Origin: Argopecten irradians
Taxonomy: Eukaryota > Mollusca > Bivalvia > Pectinida > Pectinidae
Length of the DNA: 64,000 bases
Direction: 5' to 3'
Assembly: GCF_041381155.1 (NCBI RefSeq)
Contig: NC_091147.1
Location: 10,252,837-10,316,836 of the forward strand
Shown here one piece after another: positions 1-13,027 of this stretch (position 1 is its first letter; each line of letters starts with the position of its first letter). A model generated the notes under the pieces. The model saw only the letters and a program-made list of their open reading frames with translations, had not been told where the DNA came from and ran no database searches. Both the position numbers and the translations under genes were made by a program.

Positions 1-1980
1 CTCGATTAAATGACTTACTGATTGCGCATCCAACAAAAGCAGAACAAGTTATTATATATCACTTTTGGTGTTGATAAGACATAAATTTACACAAGCTAAC
101 ATCGATTATGCTCTGCCGGCGGTGGAGCATCTTTAAATGGAAATATTCGGATATTTGTTCGGATATATAGGTCAAGGTTAAACGTCCACACGCCCTGTTT
201 TATTGCACAATGATTATTCTATATGATTCAAAGGCGTATAATTGCGTTTACCGTCATAAAGCCAACTATCAAAATCCATGTTTAAATTCTCCCAACCAAT
301 GGTATCAGTCTGTTCCTTTCCCAAACACTATAAGGCAAGGTTGACACGCCTCGAGTTGCAAATCCGTTCTACATATTCTATCAAGTTTCTTGTAGGTTAA
401 CATAACATATACATAGTTCCAATATAAGACAAAGTTTAATGTGTTATACAAGGCAATAACTTTAAACATATTTGTGTGCCGACAGCCTTATGGATCTTAC
501 AGGTTTGTGCACCAGTAACCAGACAAGTGACACTACAATCATTGTGAGATCTAACTGCGAAAGAACCTTTATTACCTTTGTCAAACACTTACCTGTTTAT
601 CTACCGATCATTAACAGTGTAAAGGCGGGGACAACCTGGTTTGTTCTTTTTGTGATTTACAAGATTACTTTTGATATTTTGTACAATGTTGAAAAAAAAT
701 AATGCAATCAAGGAGTTTGATGATTGGAATTTTATAAAAGTTTATATAATGGAACATATTGTTTACATTAACTTTTATCTATTGAGGATTAAAACCTGTT
801 TAGTAGAGGTAATCTTCTGCAGGGTCCCCATGCTGCCAGATCAAACAGGTATACATATCAAGCCGTTTATAAACTATGTTTGCTTGTGGTTGACAAATGC
901 AGCTTGCATGATATTGCTCATTAAAACATATTATCAGTCAACATACTATCAGTGACTATTGTAGTTTTTTTGAAATACCTACGAATGTCATTTAGTGTTT
1001 CAAGATAAGACAAAAGTAATAAATTCAGCATGCTCCTGGAATATGGATTGTCCCTGCCGTAGCTATTGAGAGAATGATTGCCGTATCATGTTTGTTATTC
1101 GGTTAAATTCATCTGAATTAATAATAATGTTAACAATACAATGCATGCATTATCACTATTGACATTCGAACATCTAATTTTACTTAAAGATAATAAAAAT
1201 AATGCGTTGCGTCCCGAAAAAGTCCATAGCACTATGCCCTGTATGGAATGACATACTGATTGTTCATCCACCAAAAGTAAAACAAGATCTCTTATACATG
1301 TATATACTGTTTTGTGTTAATTAGACATACATTTCCGTGAGCAAACACCAATTAAGTCCTTTCGGCGGTGAGGCATCTTTAAACCAAAACAACAAAAACT
1401 TTGTCTGGTTGATATATTTCACCCTGTTTGGATATTTGGATCTTTTGCATAATATATATCAAAGGCATATAAGGAGTGTTTACATTGATAAGACCAAGTA
1501 TTACAGCCGCTGTTTAGATTGTCCCAACAAATCGTATCAGTCTGTTCCTTTCCCAGACGCTATACGGCAAGGTTGACACGCCTCGAGTTGCAAATCCCTT
1601 CTTCATCTATCCATCAATTATATATTCTAATGAATGTATGCACAGGTTCGAATTACATTCTATCATGTGTCATTAACTTGTAAAGTTAAGATAGCGTATA
1701 AATTATTCCAATATGACACACAGTTTAATGTGTTAAGCAAGGTATTAACTTTTTAACAGGTTTGCACGACAACACCCTGTTCATACCATACATTTTTGGA
1801 TCAGAAACCAGACAAGTGAAACTGAAATCATTGTGAAACCTGTCTGCAAAAGATCATTAATGGCGTGTTTCAAACACTGATCTGTTTATCTGCGGATCAT
1901 TACCAGTGTAAGGACTTGTCTTGTTCTTTGTCTGCGTTACAAGAATACGTTTGATATTTTGTACAATGTTGAAAATATAA
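1..1980. repeat. Direct duplication, period about 1.24 kb
   Basis: Two diverged copies of the same composite repeat at about 1-705 and 1206-1980. Shared landmarks: the MITE end ...GGTGGAGCATCTTTAAA (121 / 1367), TTGACACGCCTCGAGTTGCA (341 / 1573) and ATATTTTGTACAATGTTGAA near 675 / 1955. No coding sequence recognised. Confidence 0.75.
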
Positions 1981-4903
1981 AATGAAATAAGTTTACCTCC
2001 AGTTATTGATATTTTGAGGCCTACAATGCACATGATTAAATTGTACACGTACAAAAATGAGTTCAAAATAATTTTTGACAGTACAACCAATTTTGTTTTT
2101 CATCTACAGTGCAGTTAAATAAGTACAAAAAGTCAGACCATGGCGCCAAGTGGTGGTCTGCAATTTCATTTTACATTTGTACAGTGTTATTGGTAATTGT
2201 AAAGTGATTTCTGGAGATATGGTTTCATCAAAACATGCATAAAGCAAGACTTTTTACAACCGAGAACTTTCTGTTGTAGCTAATGTTTATATGACATCGT
2301 ATATGCTTGCATGTGGTTTTATCTGAGTTAATTCATCAAACCTGATGGTTTTCAATAGATCATTGATCACATGTCGATATTTTCGCCCAGTTACAGCAAA
2401 TTAGACTTAAAGATGAATTTTAGACAAACCTACATTATGTAACTATACTTATCGCACAGCATTAAAATACCTCTTTCTGTAATTTAGAGTAAAATGTTTC
2501 CAAAAATAAAAACTAATAATGTGAACATATATTGGACATACAGAAATAACCTTCATCGCTTTCGTACGTCATCTAGTTCATTTAAAATATGTCTTACATT
2601 TTCGTTTTTCATCCTCTCCATATGTTGTAGTGACGTTGGCCGCTTCGAAAAGAAATCCGTATCAATACTTAGAAATATTAAATGTAAAACGAGCAAAATA
2701 AATAAACAAATAAAGTTCATGAAATTTTGAAGTGTTTTTCCCTAAAATGTGTAAATGAGAAACGGAATAAGATTGATTGTCTAAAGCGAATATTGTCTAT
2801 CGATAACAATAAGTGTACAACTTGATAATATGTTTAATTTACACCAGTATATCGGTATTGCCACAAAATTCTTGACACTAATTATGCAGGATGCATTAGA
2901 TAGGAGACCCACCACTAATGGGAGGTAACTCAAACTGCCTTGGCTTCTGCATTTAGACACTATGCGTGATTTGAAAACAAATCGCATCAGGACGTGAAGG
3001 AAAGTAGACTATAAATTAAACATATGAAATTCAAAAATACATATTTAGCAGTGTAGCGACATGATAAAACAGACATCATCAAGACAACAGTTATTGTAAG
3101 GGAAAGACTTATTTCTTTTCTTGCATATTGTTTAAACTACATTTCTCTCATTTTTTTTAATTATACAAATATGAAACATGAACTGTAAACATTATGTTAA
3201 AGTAATAAAAATATATTCTTGTTCTACGATCAACTTAGTTCACGTTTCAATCCAAAGATGTATGTTTTCATTATAAATACAAGAAGAGTAGAATTAGTAA
3301 TTTTCTTCAGTCACATATTTTACTTATTTAACACCATTACCATCCTCATATTCTCCCAACATTTAATGGGGTACAAAATTATTAACGCGTTGTTTACACT
3401 TGGTACAAAGTTATACCGTCTTACTGTTGCGGAATGTAATTTAAGTTTGAAAATTGATATGAATATTGGGTTCTTTCCTCACTGCTACGATTATTTTCAG
3501 ACGATGTCATGGTCATCAAAATATCTATTGTTATCATGACAATGGAAAAAATTGAAACTCGGCGGAGTCTCGACACCGGCTTAATGTGCTTTGGTCATTT
3601 AACAGAAAGTCGCAAATCGCAATGCACTGCTATTGTATTTTGTTACTAAATTTATATTTAAATACAAACATGAATCCATTTGGATGAAGACATTGGTCAA
3701 TTTTTTTTTATATCGACCGACATTGACGTATTTGACGTTTGACCAGTGTATCACTTACCTAATAGCTGTTTAATTTACTCCTTTAACAAAAATAAAAGTA
3801 ATAAGGTAATAACGCAGAAGACAATACATAATACATGTAGAAGCAACTCCCGTGTAAGGAGGGGTAACTCGAACGGCATTGCCTTTGGCGTCAAGACGAC
3901 TGAAACTAATATAAAATATCCCCCTTAAAGCCCCCCTTTCAGTAATCTATATGTATCGTATATCGCTTTGTGTACATGCTATTTACAGACGAATCTGTTT
4001 CAAAAAATGGAAATGAAATAAATTATACATAACGCCATCTGTGCTATTTAGAGTGAAATTCTATCATACCTCTTTTTCATCCTCAAAATGATTTACTATT
4101 TTAAATATATAAAGCGAGCAACTATCTAAACAAATACAATTCTTGAAATTTAATTTGAAGCGTCTTTTCCTAAAATGTATAAATGACAAACAGGATACGA
4201 CTTATTGGCTAAACCGAATATTGTGTATCGATCAAGATAATGTGATTGATTTTCTGTTTGATTTACTCCAGTTTGGCGGTGTTTCCACAAGTTTAAAGCT
4301 AGGAGAATCGTGTAAAAATCTCGACGCTAAATATGGAGAGAATGCAGTGATTAATAACAACAGCTTCCGAATAAGGGGAGATAACTCGTACTGCCTTGGT
4401 TACAGCAGTAAGACCCTATAATGAATTGAATACCTAAGTGTCTCCTATACAAAGATATATTCATCATAACAATATTTTGAAAAAGTAGCTACAAACAATT
4501 ATATTTATAGTATCTCAATACGCTTTATACATACAGTTGTATCAAATGTTTTGGCGTAGATGGTGGCATCAAAACAGGTTTGTATACAATGTATCCCGAT
4601 GATTCTCCACATAACGCAGATAAAAAAAAGTGAGCTACACATTATATATCCCCATACCCTTACTACTATTGACATATATAAATATGTACTAAACAATTAT
4701 GAAAAAAACAAAACAGGCAACATAAAAAGACGATTCGTACTGCAAAAGGGAGTCTTATTATTTTTATTGTATATGAAAATATAATCGGTAAAAATGATGC
4801 CAAAACAATAAATTATATATTTGATATATGATAATTGAATTCAAATTTCCATTCGATTATATGGTATAAATTAAAAAAAAATATAGCAAAACCTCAGATT
4901 TTT
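1981..4903. other. AT-rich intergenic DNA, no gene seen
   Basis: Scattered short open frames without codon bias, splice context or recognisable motifs. At 2120-2403 lies one copy of a dispersed repeat that recurs at 46945-47235. Two related segments near 2880-2990 and 4320-4420 share GGGGAGATAACTC/TCGTACTGCCTTGG-type text, probably another repeat. Confidence 0.5.
2120..2403 (+). repeat. Dispersed repeat copy (pair with 46945-47235)
   Basis: About 290 bp alignable end to end with 46945-47235 on the same strand. Shared text includes GGTCTACAATTTCATTA-like, TAATTGTAAAGTGA, TAATGTTTATA and ATCGCCCAGTTAC. Class unknown. Confidence 0.7.
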
Positions 4904-6805
4904 GGCCCAAGATCAGCGCATACCTTCTTGATGTAAAGTATTACCCTCTTAGTATATCTCACGCTGTTCGGGTATATGGGTCAAGGTTAGAAGTTCATTA
5001 GACGATTATTCAAACATATCTATTTTAAATGCATATTATCAGATAACTTTTCAGGTATCAATGTAAAAAAAGAAACTATAAAAAAGACGTTTAATGGTCC
5101 CAACCAATCGTATCTCTCTGTTCCCTTCTCACATATTATAAGACATGGTTGATACTCATCGAGTTTGTAGAAGAACCCTACTGCATCTACCCAGAAAATA
5201 CAAGCAGATTTCAGAGATTTTCTACTTATATATAAATGTATGTGTGTGCATGTTCCAATTACATTCTATCATGTTTCTGTAAATTGTGAAGTTAACATAG
5301 CGTATGACTAATGCCAAAACAAGACACAATTCTAAAGATGTCTTCACATCAACAGCCTTATTCATGTTACAGGTTTGTGTACCACTAACCGGACAAGTAC
5401 GATGGCCGACAAGAGCCTGGCAAAAAGATATGAAAAAACTGTAACGCTTTTTATCATGGTACAGTTTGTTCACATTTTTGTGTACCATGAATGGTACAAA
5501 AACATATGAAAGCATGGTACACAAAGATGTGAAAGCAGTATTTATGTGACCAGTCACTTTTATATCTTTCTGTACCAAAACAGCGGCCGAAAACAGCCAT
5601 GGTACAGAAACATGTAAAAGGCGAGAGACTCAAATGTTACCGAGTTTGATAAATGATTTCCCGATTTAGTTGTCAACAGTTAGATTGTATACAGCTTCAC
5701 GGGAAAATACCATAAAACAATTAAACAAATACTTTAATGTTGGAAACCATGTTTCATTTATTTATCTATATAATAGGAATGCCCACATCTTACAGGTTTT
5801 ATTTAACAATCGTAGGCCCTAAGTTACACCCGAAAAATAGCAATATAGTTTTGTTTCTGTTTGTCCTCAGATGTGCTTAACGACATTTTACGCTTGTTGT
5901 GACGCCCTAATCAAACCGCTGCTATTCGGGGTCAGACCATTAACGAAAAGCGTGGCCTTTATCTTTGTACACGCTTGTATGTGCTATTACAGAGCAGAGA
6001 CGGGATTCATTTGTTTTTGTTCTGTGTGTCCCTTAGAAGAATACATTTGAGATTTTTTTTCAATACTGACAACATTGAATTACATTCCGCATCTGCGGAG
6101 CTCTGTCCCTGTAATTTCCAAAAAAGGTAAAAACTGAAAGCACACGTTATGCGATTTAAAAAGCGAAGTCAAATATTTATTAATAACTTCATCAAATTCG
6201 AGATTTGTTTTTGCTTTGTCAAAAATTTTGTTAAACCCGTTGGACTGTGACAAACAAGAGTATAAAGCCTTTACAAATATTCAAAGTGAAAGATATATAG
6301 CATATATTGTATCAATATTGTCTTTTTACCGGGTAAACATCAACGAAATATGTCAAGGCAGGTTGACTTCCAACTTCGATGATCACTAGGTCAAATATCA
6401 ACACGTGCAAGCTCAAGCACGAGCTGAAGGTAATAAAGAAAGTTCAATTGGACGGCACAGATTAATGCTTATTTGCATATGGCGTTTTAAAACTTCCAGC
6501 TGTGACTGACGAAGTAGAATAAGACTTCCCCTGAAAGTCATGTTGTCTTTTACATTGTCTGTTTTATTCTGTAGTTACATTGTTAACTATATATGTTTTC
6601 ATATGTTTATAATGGCTGGGTCAATTTTAACATCTGTGGTGTATAGTTGGTCTTGTAAAGGTATCTGTTAATATGCATTTAAATTACCGGTATATATGTT
6701 TATGTAATACATCATGCTGAACTTGGTCCATATATCCGAACAGCGTGATAGGTATAAAGAGGGTATCACTTTACATCAAGTGCGCATACACTGATCTTGC
6801 GGCAA
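4904..6805. mobile_element. 1.9-kb inverted-repeat element
   Basis: Ends form imperfect inverted repeats of about 85 bp (4904-4990 versus 6719-6805) sharing AAGATCAG, TTGATGTAAAG, CACGCTGTTCGG and TATATGG. The interior has no transposase frame, so it is non-autonomous. The interior left part resembles segments at 150-400, 1400-1650 and 8990-9660, which look like further truncated copies. Confidence 0.7.
5410..5620. repeat. Short interspersed motif cluster
   Basis: Several imperfect copies of a TGGTACA(N)AAACATATGAAAG-like motif within about 200 bp inside the 1.9-kb element. Internal low-order repetition; no function assigned. Confidence 0.5.
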
Positions 6806-7739
6806 AGTATGATGTTTAATTATTTTGTTTTCATTTTTTTCATCTAGACCTTTAATTTGTTCCTGCTTATATACGCAATTGGTATGGTGAACTTCTCAGA
6901 AACACCAGAAGGCTTACAAGATATGTTGAATTTATTAGCAAGATGCACAAAATGTGGGATTTAACAGTCAATACATATAAAACAATGGTTATTGTTTTTT
7001 GAAAGGGTACGTCTTTTGAGAAATTATGAAAATTGGATATAAAATGAACGTCATTTGAATTTTTACAATAAATTTAATTACCTTTGAATGTTACAAAATT
7101 ACAATGGAACGTTTAGAAAAATCCAACAAAAAAGAACAGATCAAGGCAAAAATATAATTTGCAGTTATGAATGTATGTCGTAAAGTTATTTTCACGCAGA
7201 AACTCAGTGATCAGTTTTACATACTTATGTCAAAAGTATTTTAAGTTGCAGCTCAGAAATTATGGGTTTTCATAAACACATCAAATGTAAAAGAATTAAA
7301 TAACTTAGCAAAATACCTCAAGGATACGAACGCAAAAATATCTGAAGATGGTGTCATTTGTAACTTTTTGAAATAACCCACTCGTGTAGATAATTCCATA
7401 GCAATAACCGTGAACTGTTTCTATCACATTTATGAGTTTATGTTCAAGATTAATTTACTTTGGATATTGTCTAGACTACCTTTATGTTTGTATTATATGG
7501 TGTACTGTTGGAATGCCATGTTTTAATGTGTGTATGCATTTTCAACTGATGAGTCAGCAGACTCAAAGTAAATAAAACTTGAACTTGAACCCATATGTGT
7601 GGTACAATTGTAGAAACAGGTCACGCAACTCGGGGTTATTCGATATGGAGTTTATTTCATATGAGTGAGTTATCATTAAAAGTTACAAAAGACACAAGCT
7701 TCGTAAGTAAACATACGGATACAACAACCACGTCGACCC

Positions 7740-8505
7740 GAAATGAGTTGTTATATAAGGATATTTCAGAAAAGATGGCGTGACGTCACAGAAAGTTTAC
7801 ATCCGGGTCCTCCAAGGTACAAACACAGTATGGTGACTAACAAAAACAATAACAGATACGCACATCTCTGCTACACAATCGATATCTCAACAAAAGTATA
7901 AACTTTCATACTTGCAAATTCTGATTTTAAAATGATTTCTTATTGTTTCAGAGGTTATAGACATTAAAACTTTTATATAAACAATTGCTGAATACATTTG
8001 TGTAGATGTAGTGTTGGTCGTGAAGCCAGCTTGCGAAGCGGTGCCGGGCCGTCACACGTACCCGTTTTTTGTTCTCTATTGCATGTATAAATCCATGTTC
8101 TGGAAAAGTTATGAATAGATAATTGATTTTATTGTGTCATGTTTCTGTTAAACATGAAAAAGCTGTTCACAACACTATTTGATATAACGAAATGTGAACC
8201 ACCTGGTCAGACCACGGTCGCCCGTGCATGGCTTCGCTAGTAGATTACCTCAGGCCACAGCCCATAGTTGGAGAAATCAATAATATTGATACGTAATTAC
8301 CGACACATATCTCAAAAAGTACTTGAATAGTTCTCGGATTGCCGTACTATTTATTACAATAAAATGTAAACAAACATCGCAAGCGGCGGTGTGCCCACCA
8401 TGTTAATGTGTTCAGATATACGGAGTGGTACCTTTGAGCGCCCGGATGAACCTTTTCGTGACGTCATCGCCATCTTTTCTGAAATCTCCTATAACCACTC
8501 ATTTT
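7740..8505. mobile_element. About 770-bp inverted-repeat element
   Basis: Left end AAATGAGTTGTTATA...TTTCAGAAAAGATGGCG...GACGTCAC...CATCCGG is matched in inverse at 8441-8505. TIRs are about 65-70 bp. The interior contains no coding frame of note. Confidence 0.7.
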
Positions 8506-8644
8506 GTACCTTGAATTTATATTATATTGCCATATAAAATCATATGAAATGTACTCAATGAAAAAATTTCAGGTAGCTCTGGGTTCTGTCCCCTGGCAGA
8601 TACACACCAAAGTCTTTTAAACCGGTAGTTTCTGCACTTGCTTA

Positions 8645-8878
8645 ACGTACAGCGCCTGTTGTCAGTATAATGTGACCGGGTGGGGTGTGTTGCTTGGTGT
8701 CTTCGCTGGCATGTTTCAGTGATATAGCCCTATAAAAGAACAAGAGTTCCACTCTATAAGAACTCAAAACACCCACCGCACACACTGCATACACGTTATA
8801 CACCGTATACATGGGGATCCGTCCTTACATGACCTTGGCTATTAATAGAACGTTAAAATAATCAAACCAAACCAAGCA
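8645..8878 (+). repeat. SINE-like repeat (bivalve type), 3' part
   Basis: Carries GTGACCGGGTGGGGTGTGTT, ATGTTTCAGTGATATAGC, TTACATGACCTTGGCT and an end TAATCAAACCAAACCAA. I recognise this text from common bivalve dispersed repeats; memory only, not searched. Confidence 0.6.
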
Positions 8879-9663
8879 GTTTTATGTAATGTATCCAAGG
8901 ATAGCATAACTGTTACGCAAGTCTAATAACATATCACTAACCTCCATTAACAGTGCATAAAGATAAATTGTGCAACCACATACGCTCTTTATACCTTTCA
9001 CGCTGTCTGGCTATATAGGTCAAGGTTAGAAGTCCATACAGGGTGTCCCAAAAACATGTCCCGAGTTTTGACGCTATGTAAAATATTTTGATAGACGGAG
9101 AAATTTGATATGTTTACCATTCAAAAGGTAGTGATCTGCTCTGTACAAAGATATATACAACCCAGACAAATATCTTTTTGTTAATACTTATATTGAAAAT
9201 CGAGAGAAAGTTATATTTCGCTAATTTTGCGATTTGTTCAGCAAATCAATAACTTTCAGTTAAAGAATGGGCGCGAGGTGTCCGCCCTTCTTTTCGATGA
9301 CATGATGAATTCTGCTCCTGAAAAATCTGCTTCCTGGAGATGGACAGCATACTTGGGTGACATTTTCATAAATTTTCATTTACTTAATTAGGGAATTATC
9401 CCGCGTGATAGATTCTATAGATGATTCAGACATTCACAAATTATATCAACTGAGGTTTAAATGTGCCCCGACCCTATCTTTCTGTTCAGTTCTACAGTAC
9501 AAGGTTTACATTCCTCTTTTGCATCTATGAGCATGTTCATCCTATCATGTTCCTATAACCTATAAAGGTAACATAGCGTATATTTGCAATATGTGACATA
9601 ATTAAAATGTGTTATGCAAGGCTATAACTTTTAAACAAGTCATAAGGCCAACAACATTATTCA

Positions 9664-11868
9664 TAGTGGGGGAGGAGAAATGGGTTCCCATGTACCCCTC
9701 TGGCAGTTTTTCGAAACATGTTTTTTTAGGACCGGTATGATGTCTAGTTTCATTTTATGCTTGTTGCCATTGACAACTAATGTTCCCATGGGGTCATATG
9801 GCGGCCATCTTGGATTACAGGTATCAAATTGGCCAAAAGACATGCGCATTAGATAGAGAAATTGGCCAAAAGACAAATAAACACATTTTTTGATATGATT
9901 GAAACATGCTGAATACGATTAAATCATAATAATGACGTTACGTCTTCTCATTTTTGTGAAATGACGGGAAAACAATGACATTTTCAGCTTTTTCCCTACA
10001 AAACCGATAACTGTCATTATTTTTTTTCTGGATTTTTTGTCACTTCTCATTGGTCAAAAACACGCCACGTGATCACCGATAAAAACTTTATTGCACGAAT
10101 TTTCCGGAAGTAGTTTATAGAAAAAGTATATTGCACGGTTATTTTTAGATAACGTTATCGTCTACGTTACCAAAACGCTTAAAGTGTTTCTGGCGCTTTG
10201 AAGCAAACGCTTCGATGACCTGAGTTTGAAGCGTAACCCAAAAAATGTGACAGACGACGTTGATTGTTTCGGTTTCTAAAGATGATGATGACTTCCAACT
10301 GATGACTACAGTTTAATCTCTTAGATTTTCGACATAAACACGGTATGAGAGTAGGGAATAATCGAATAACATTCATTAAGCATCTAGAGCCATTGAAAAG
10401 TGAATACGTTTGATGTTTATTTTTTATAATTCCACTTAGGCTAGTTACAACATTACTGGTAGGCCTAGGCTAATCCTACTGTATGTATACGATTTTTTAT
10501 TTTACGAAATGGAGTACTCAGCATAAGAGAATGTATCTTATGTCAATCTGAATCTGTTTATATATGTTTGACGTCGAAGTGGATTATTTCAACGGAGAAC
10601 AAACTATACATTTTATTGACAGTGTCCTTAAGACATGGAGCTACATGTATAATGGAGTACATGTACATGTACATGTATGCAATTTACAAAGACGCATGCA
10701 CCGCGGCCATGTAATAAAAGCGTGAAGTGCATCAATTGATACTGTTTTCTTATGTTGTTTTTAAATTATACCTGTTTCAAAATCATAAGATTGTAACCGT
10801 CATCACGAAGCAGTGTTTACAATGCGATGCTTATTTTGAATTACATGTAGTTTCACACTCATTTCTAAATGTAAAAAATCCAGAAAAATAATAAAACAAT
10901 TATAGCATTTTGATTTCGGTCAATACATGGTTATATCGACCACAGAAAAAATATCGACCTTGGACTACGTCCTCGGTCAAGAGAGACCCGCCGCCCATAC
11001 ATACATACGAATGTGTCATTTTGGCCATTTTTTAATAATTTTTTATTGGGGGGGGCCCTCCCTTTTTCCGACCTGATTGATTTGTCCATCAATTTTTTTT
11101 ACTTGTGATAACAATTATGATATTTATCAATTTTTTAAGGGAAAAGCTGAAAATTTCATTGTTTTCCCGTCATTTCACAAAAATGAGAAGACGTAACGTC
11201 ATTATTATGATTTAATCGTATTCAGCATGATTCAACCATATTTTAAAAATGTGTTTATTTGCCTCTGTGAGTTGTCTAGTTCTCTATCTATGCGCGTAAA
11301 TACGAATGTGTCATATTGGCCATTTTTTGATAAATTTTTAAGGGGAGGGGGGGGGGGGGTTCCCTCTCTTTTCCCGACCTGATTGATGTGATCTATCTTT
11401 TTATAGGACACATATCTTTACACAAGGGTTAGTGCAATTCGAAATGACTGTTACAAGGTGATTTGTCCATCATTTTTTTTAATTGTGATAAAAATTATGA
11501 CATTTATCGATTTTTTAGGGAAAAAAGCTGACAATTTCATTGTTTTCCCGTCATTTCACAAAAATGAGAAGACATAACGTCATTATTATGATTTAATCGT
11601 ATTCAGCATGTTTCCATCATATCAAAAAATGTGTTTATTTGCCTCTGAATGTTGCCTGGTACTCTGTCTATGCGCATATATGCGAATGTGTCATTTTGGC
11701 CATTTTTGATACCTGAAATCCATGATGGCCGCCATATGACCCTCATGGGACATTAGTTGTCAATGGCAACAAGCATAAAATGAAACTAGACATCATACCG
11801 GTCCTAAAAAAACATGTTTCGAAAAACTGCCAGAGGGTTCATGGGAACCCATTTCTCCTCCCCCACTA
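9664..11868. mobile_element. 2.2-kb foldback-type DNA element with ~360-bp inverted ends and TCA target duplication
   Basis: Ends read TAGTGGGGGAGGAGAAATGG and, in inverse, the same at 11868. The inverted match continues with gaps for about 360 bp (to about 10030 and back to about 11510), including TTGTCATTGGCAAC-like, GGTATGATGTCTAG and the AATGACGTTACGTCTTCTCA block, which is further duplicated at 11140-11230. It is flanked by TCA on both sides (9661-9663, 11869-11871). Removing it restores ATTCATATTACACG, matching the uninterrupted sister repeat near 5360. No transposase frame found. Confidence 0.85.
10640..10680. repeat. ACATGT-rich simple repeat
   Basis: GTACATGTACATGTACATGT-type run inside the foldback element. 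Confidence 0.7.
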
Positions 11869-11871
11869 TCA

Positions 11872-12958
11872 TATTACACGTTAAAAATCAATATTTTGAT
11901 ATAATTGCTTATTAACTTTGCGAATACCAACTTTACAAAAGTCTGTAAATATCGAAAGTTTAAAACACAGGCAGGCGGGTGAAAATTATGTAGAACATTT
12001 TAAATACTTTTTTTTTGTGCCAAAAATACAACATTTCACAGACCATACAACTTTAACTGTTTTTATTTGCCACCTCTAAACGTCGAGAAGTTATGTTTGT
12101 CTTGGTGTGATCTGCTTTAAGTTTTATTTTGTTAGTGCAAGCATGATATTTAAAATAATATATTTGGGTAAACAAACTTTTATGTAGTGTTTTTCCCATT
12201 TATGTATAAATGCTTTTTCCTGAAAAAAGTGTGAGTGACAACTTTTGTGACTATACACCAGGCCAATTATAACCGTTGCTTTTATAAACAAAAACCACTG
12301 TACAATTCTATGTTGTGCATGTCGATGTCGATAGAAAGACATTCGCACCAATAACAAAGTTTATTGTTTCCAATTTAAATGCGGTTAAATCTGTCAAAAT
12401 AAGGCTGACCGCATTGCAGTGTAAGTTTTATGTAGGATGTTCCGGTATCAAATTCAGCCAAACGCATTTTAAACAAGTATAAGTGGTTTTTTATGTAAAA
12501 GTCAGAATGAACGTGATGTGTTTCAGTATTTAGTCAACATAAACACACGTAAACAAACATGTATGTCATCAAAAGGTCACGGAAAAGTTTATTAAAGTCA
12601 CTTTAAACGTTCTGATTAGAAACCAAAAAGGCTAAACTTAGTTTGAATAGCTACATTCCGTATTATACCATCGTAATCATAAGTATTTGATTTAGGTACT
12701 GTACGTAAGACCTAGGGTGGGATACGGATCCCCGCACATTCCCTGGCCGTGACCTAGTTGCTCCACATATAAGTTAGGGGATGAAAAAGCATTTTGTACA
12801 TCAGCGGATAACAAGCCTCTGTAGCAGCTGGGTTCCACATTATACTGCAGACAGAATAGACGCATTGAAAATAATTACCAGGATCTTTTGAACTTTTATC
12901 TCAAAACTTTCATTAGGAAAATTGTATTTGTATAGTGAGGAGATATTTAACTAAAACA
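11872..12958. other. Upstream flank of the SLC23 gene
   Basis: AT-rich DNA with no recognised repeat or exon. The last 200 bp presumably contains 5' UTR and promoter, but I see no TATA box or initiator I would defend. A TTGTTAGTGCAAGC...-type minus-strand frame at 12124-12357 has no supporting features. Confidence 0.5.
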
Positions 12959-13027
12959 ATGGTGGTGTGTAAGGAGTCACTGGAAGGGGAAGTCCTGCTG
13001 AAAGGGTTAGAAATGCCGAAACTGAAG
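12959..13027 (+). CDS. SLC23 exon 1 (start codon)
   Basis: Encodes residues 1-23, a short cytoplasmic N-terminus beginning MVVCKESLEG. The ATG at 12959 is the first in frame after a TAG at 12914. The donor follows AAG as GTAAAT, phase 0. The N-terminus of this family is variable, so the exact start rests on frame alone. Confidence 0.75.

Noticed and set aside
9661..9876. Minus-strand 71-codon frame
   Set aside because: Lies in the terminal inverted repeat of the foldback element; the same text recurs in inverse at 11700-11868.
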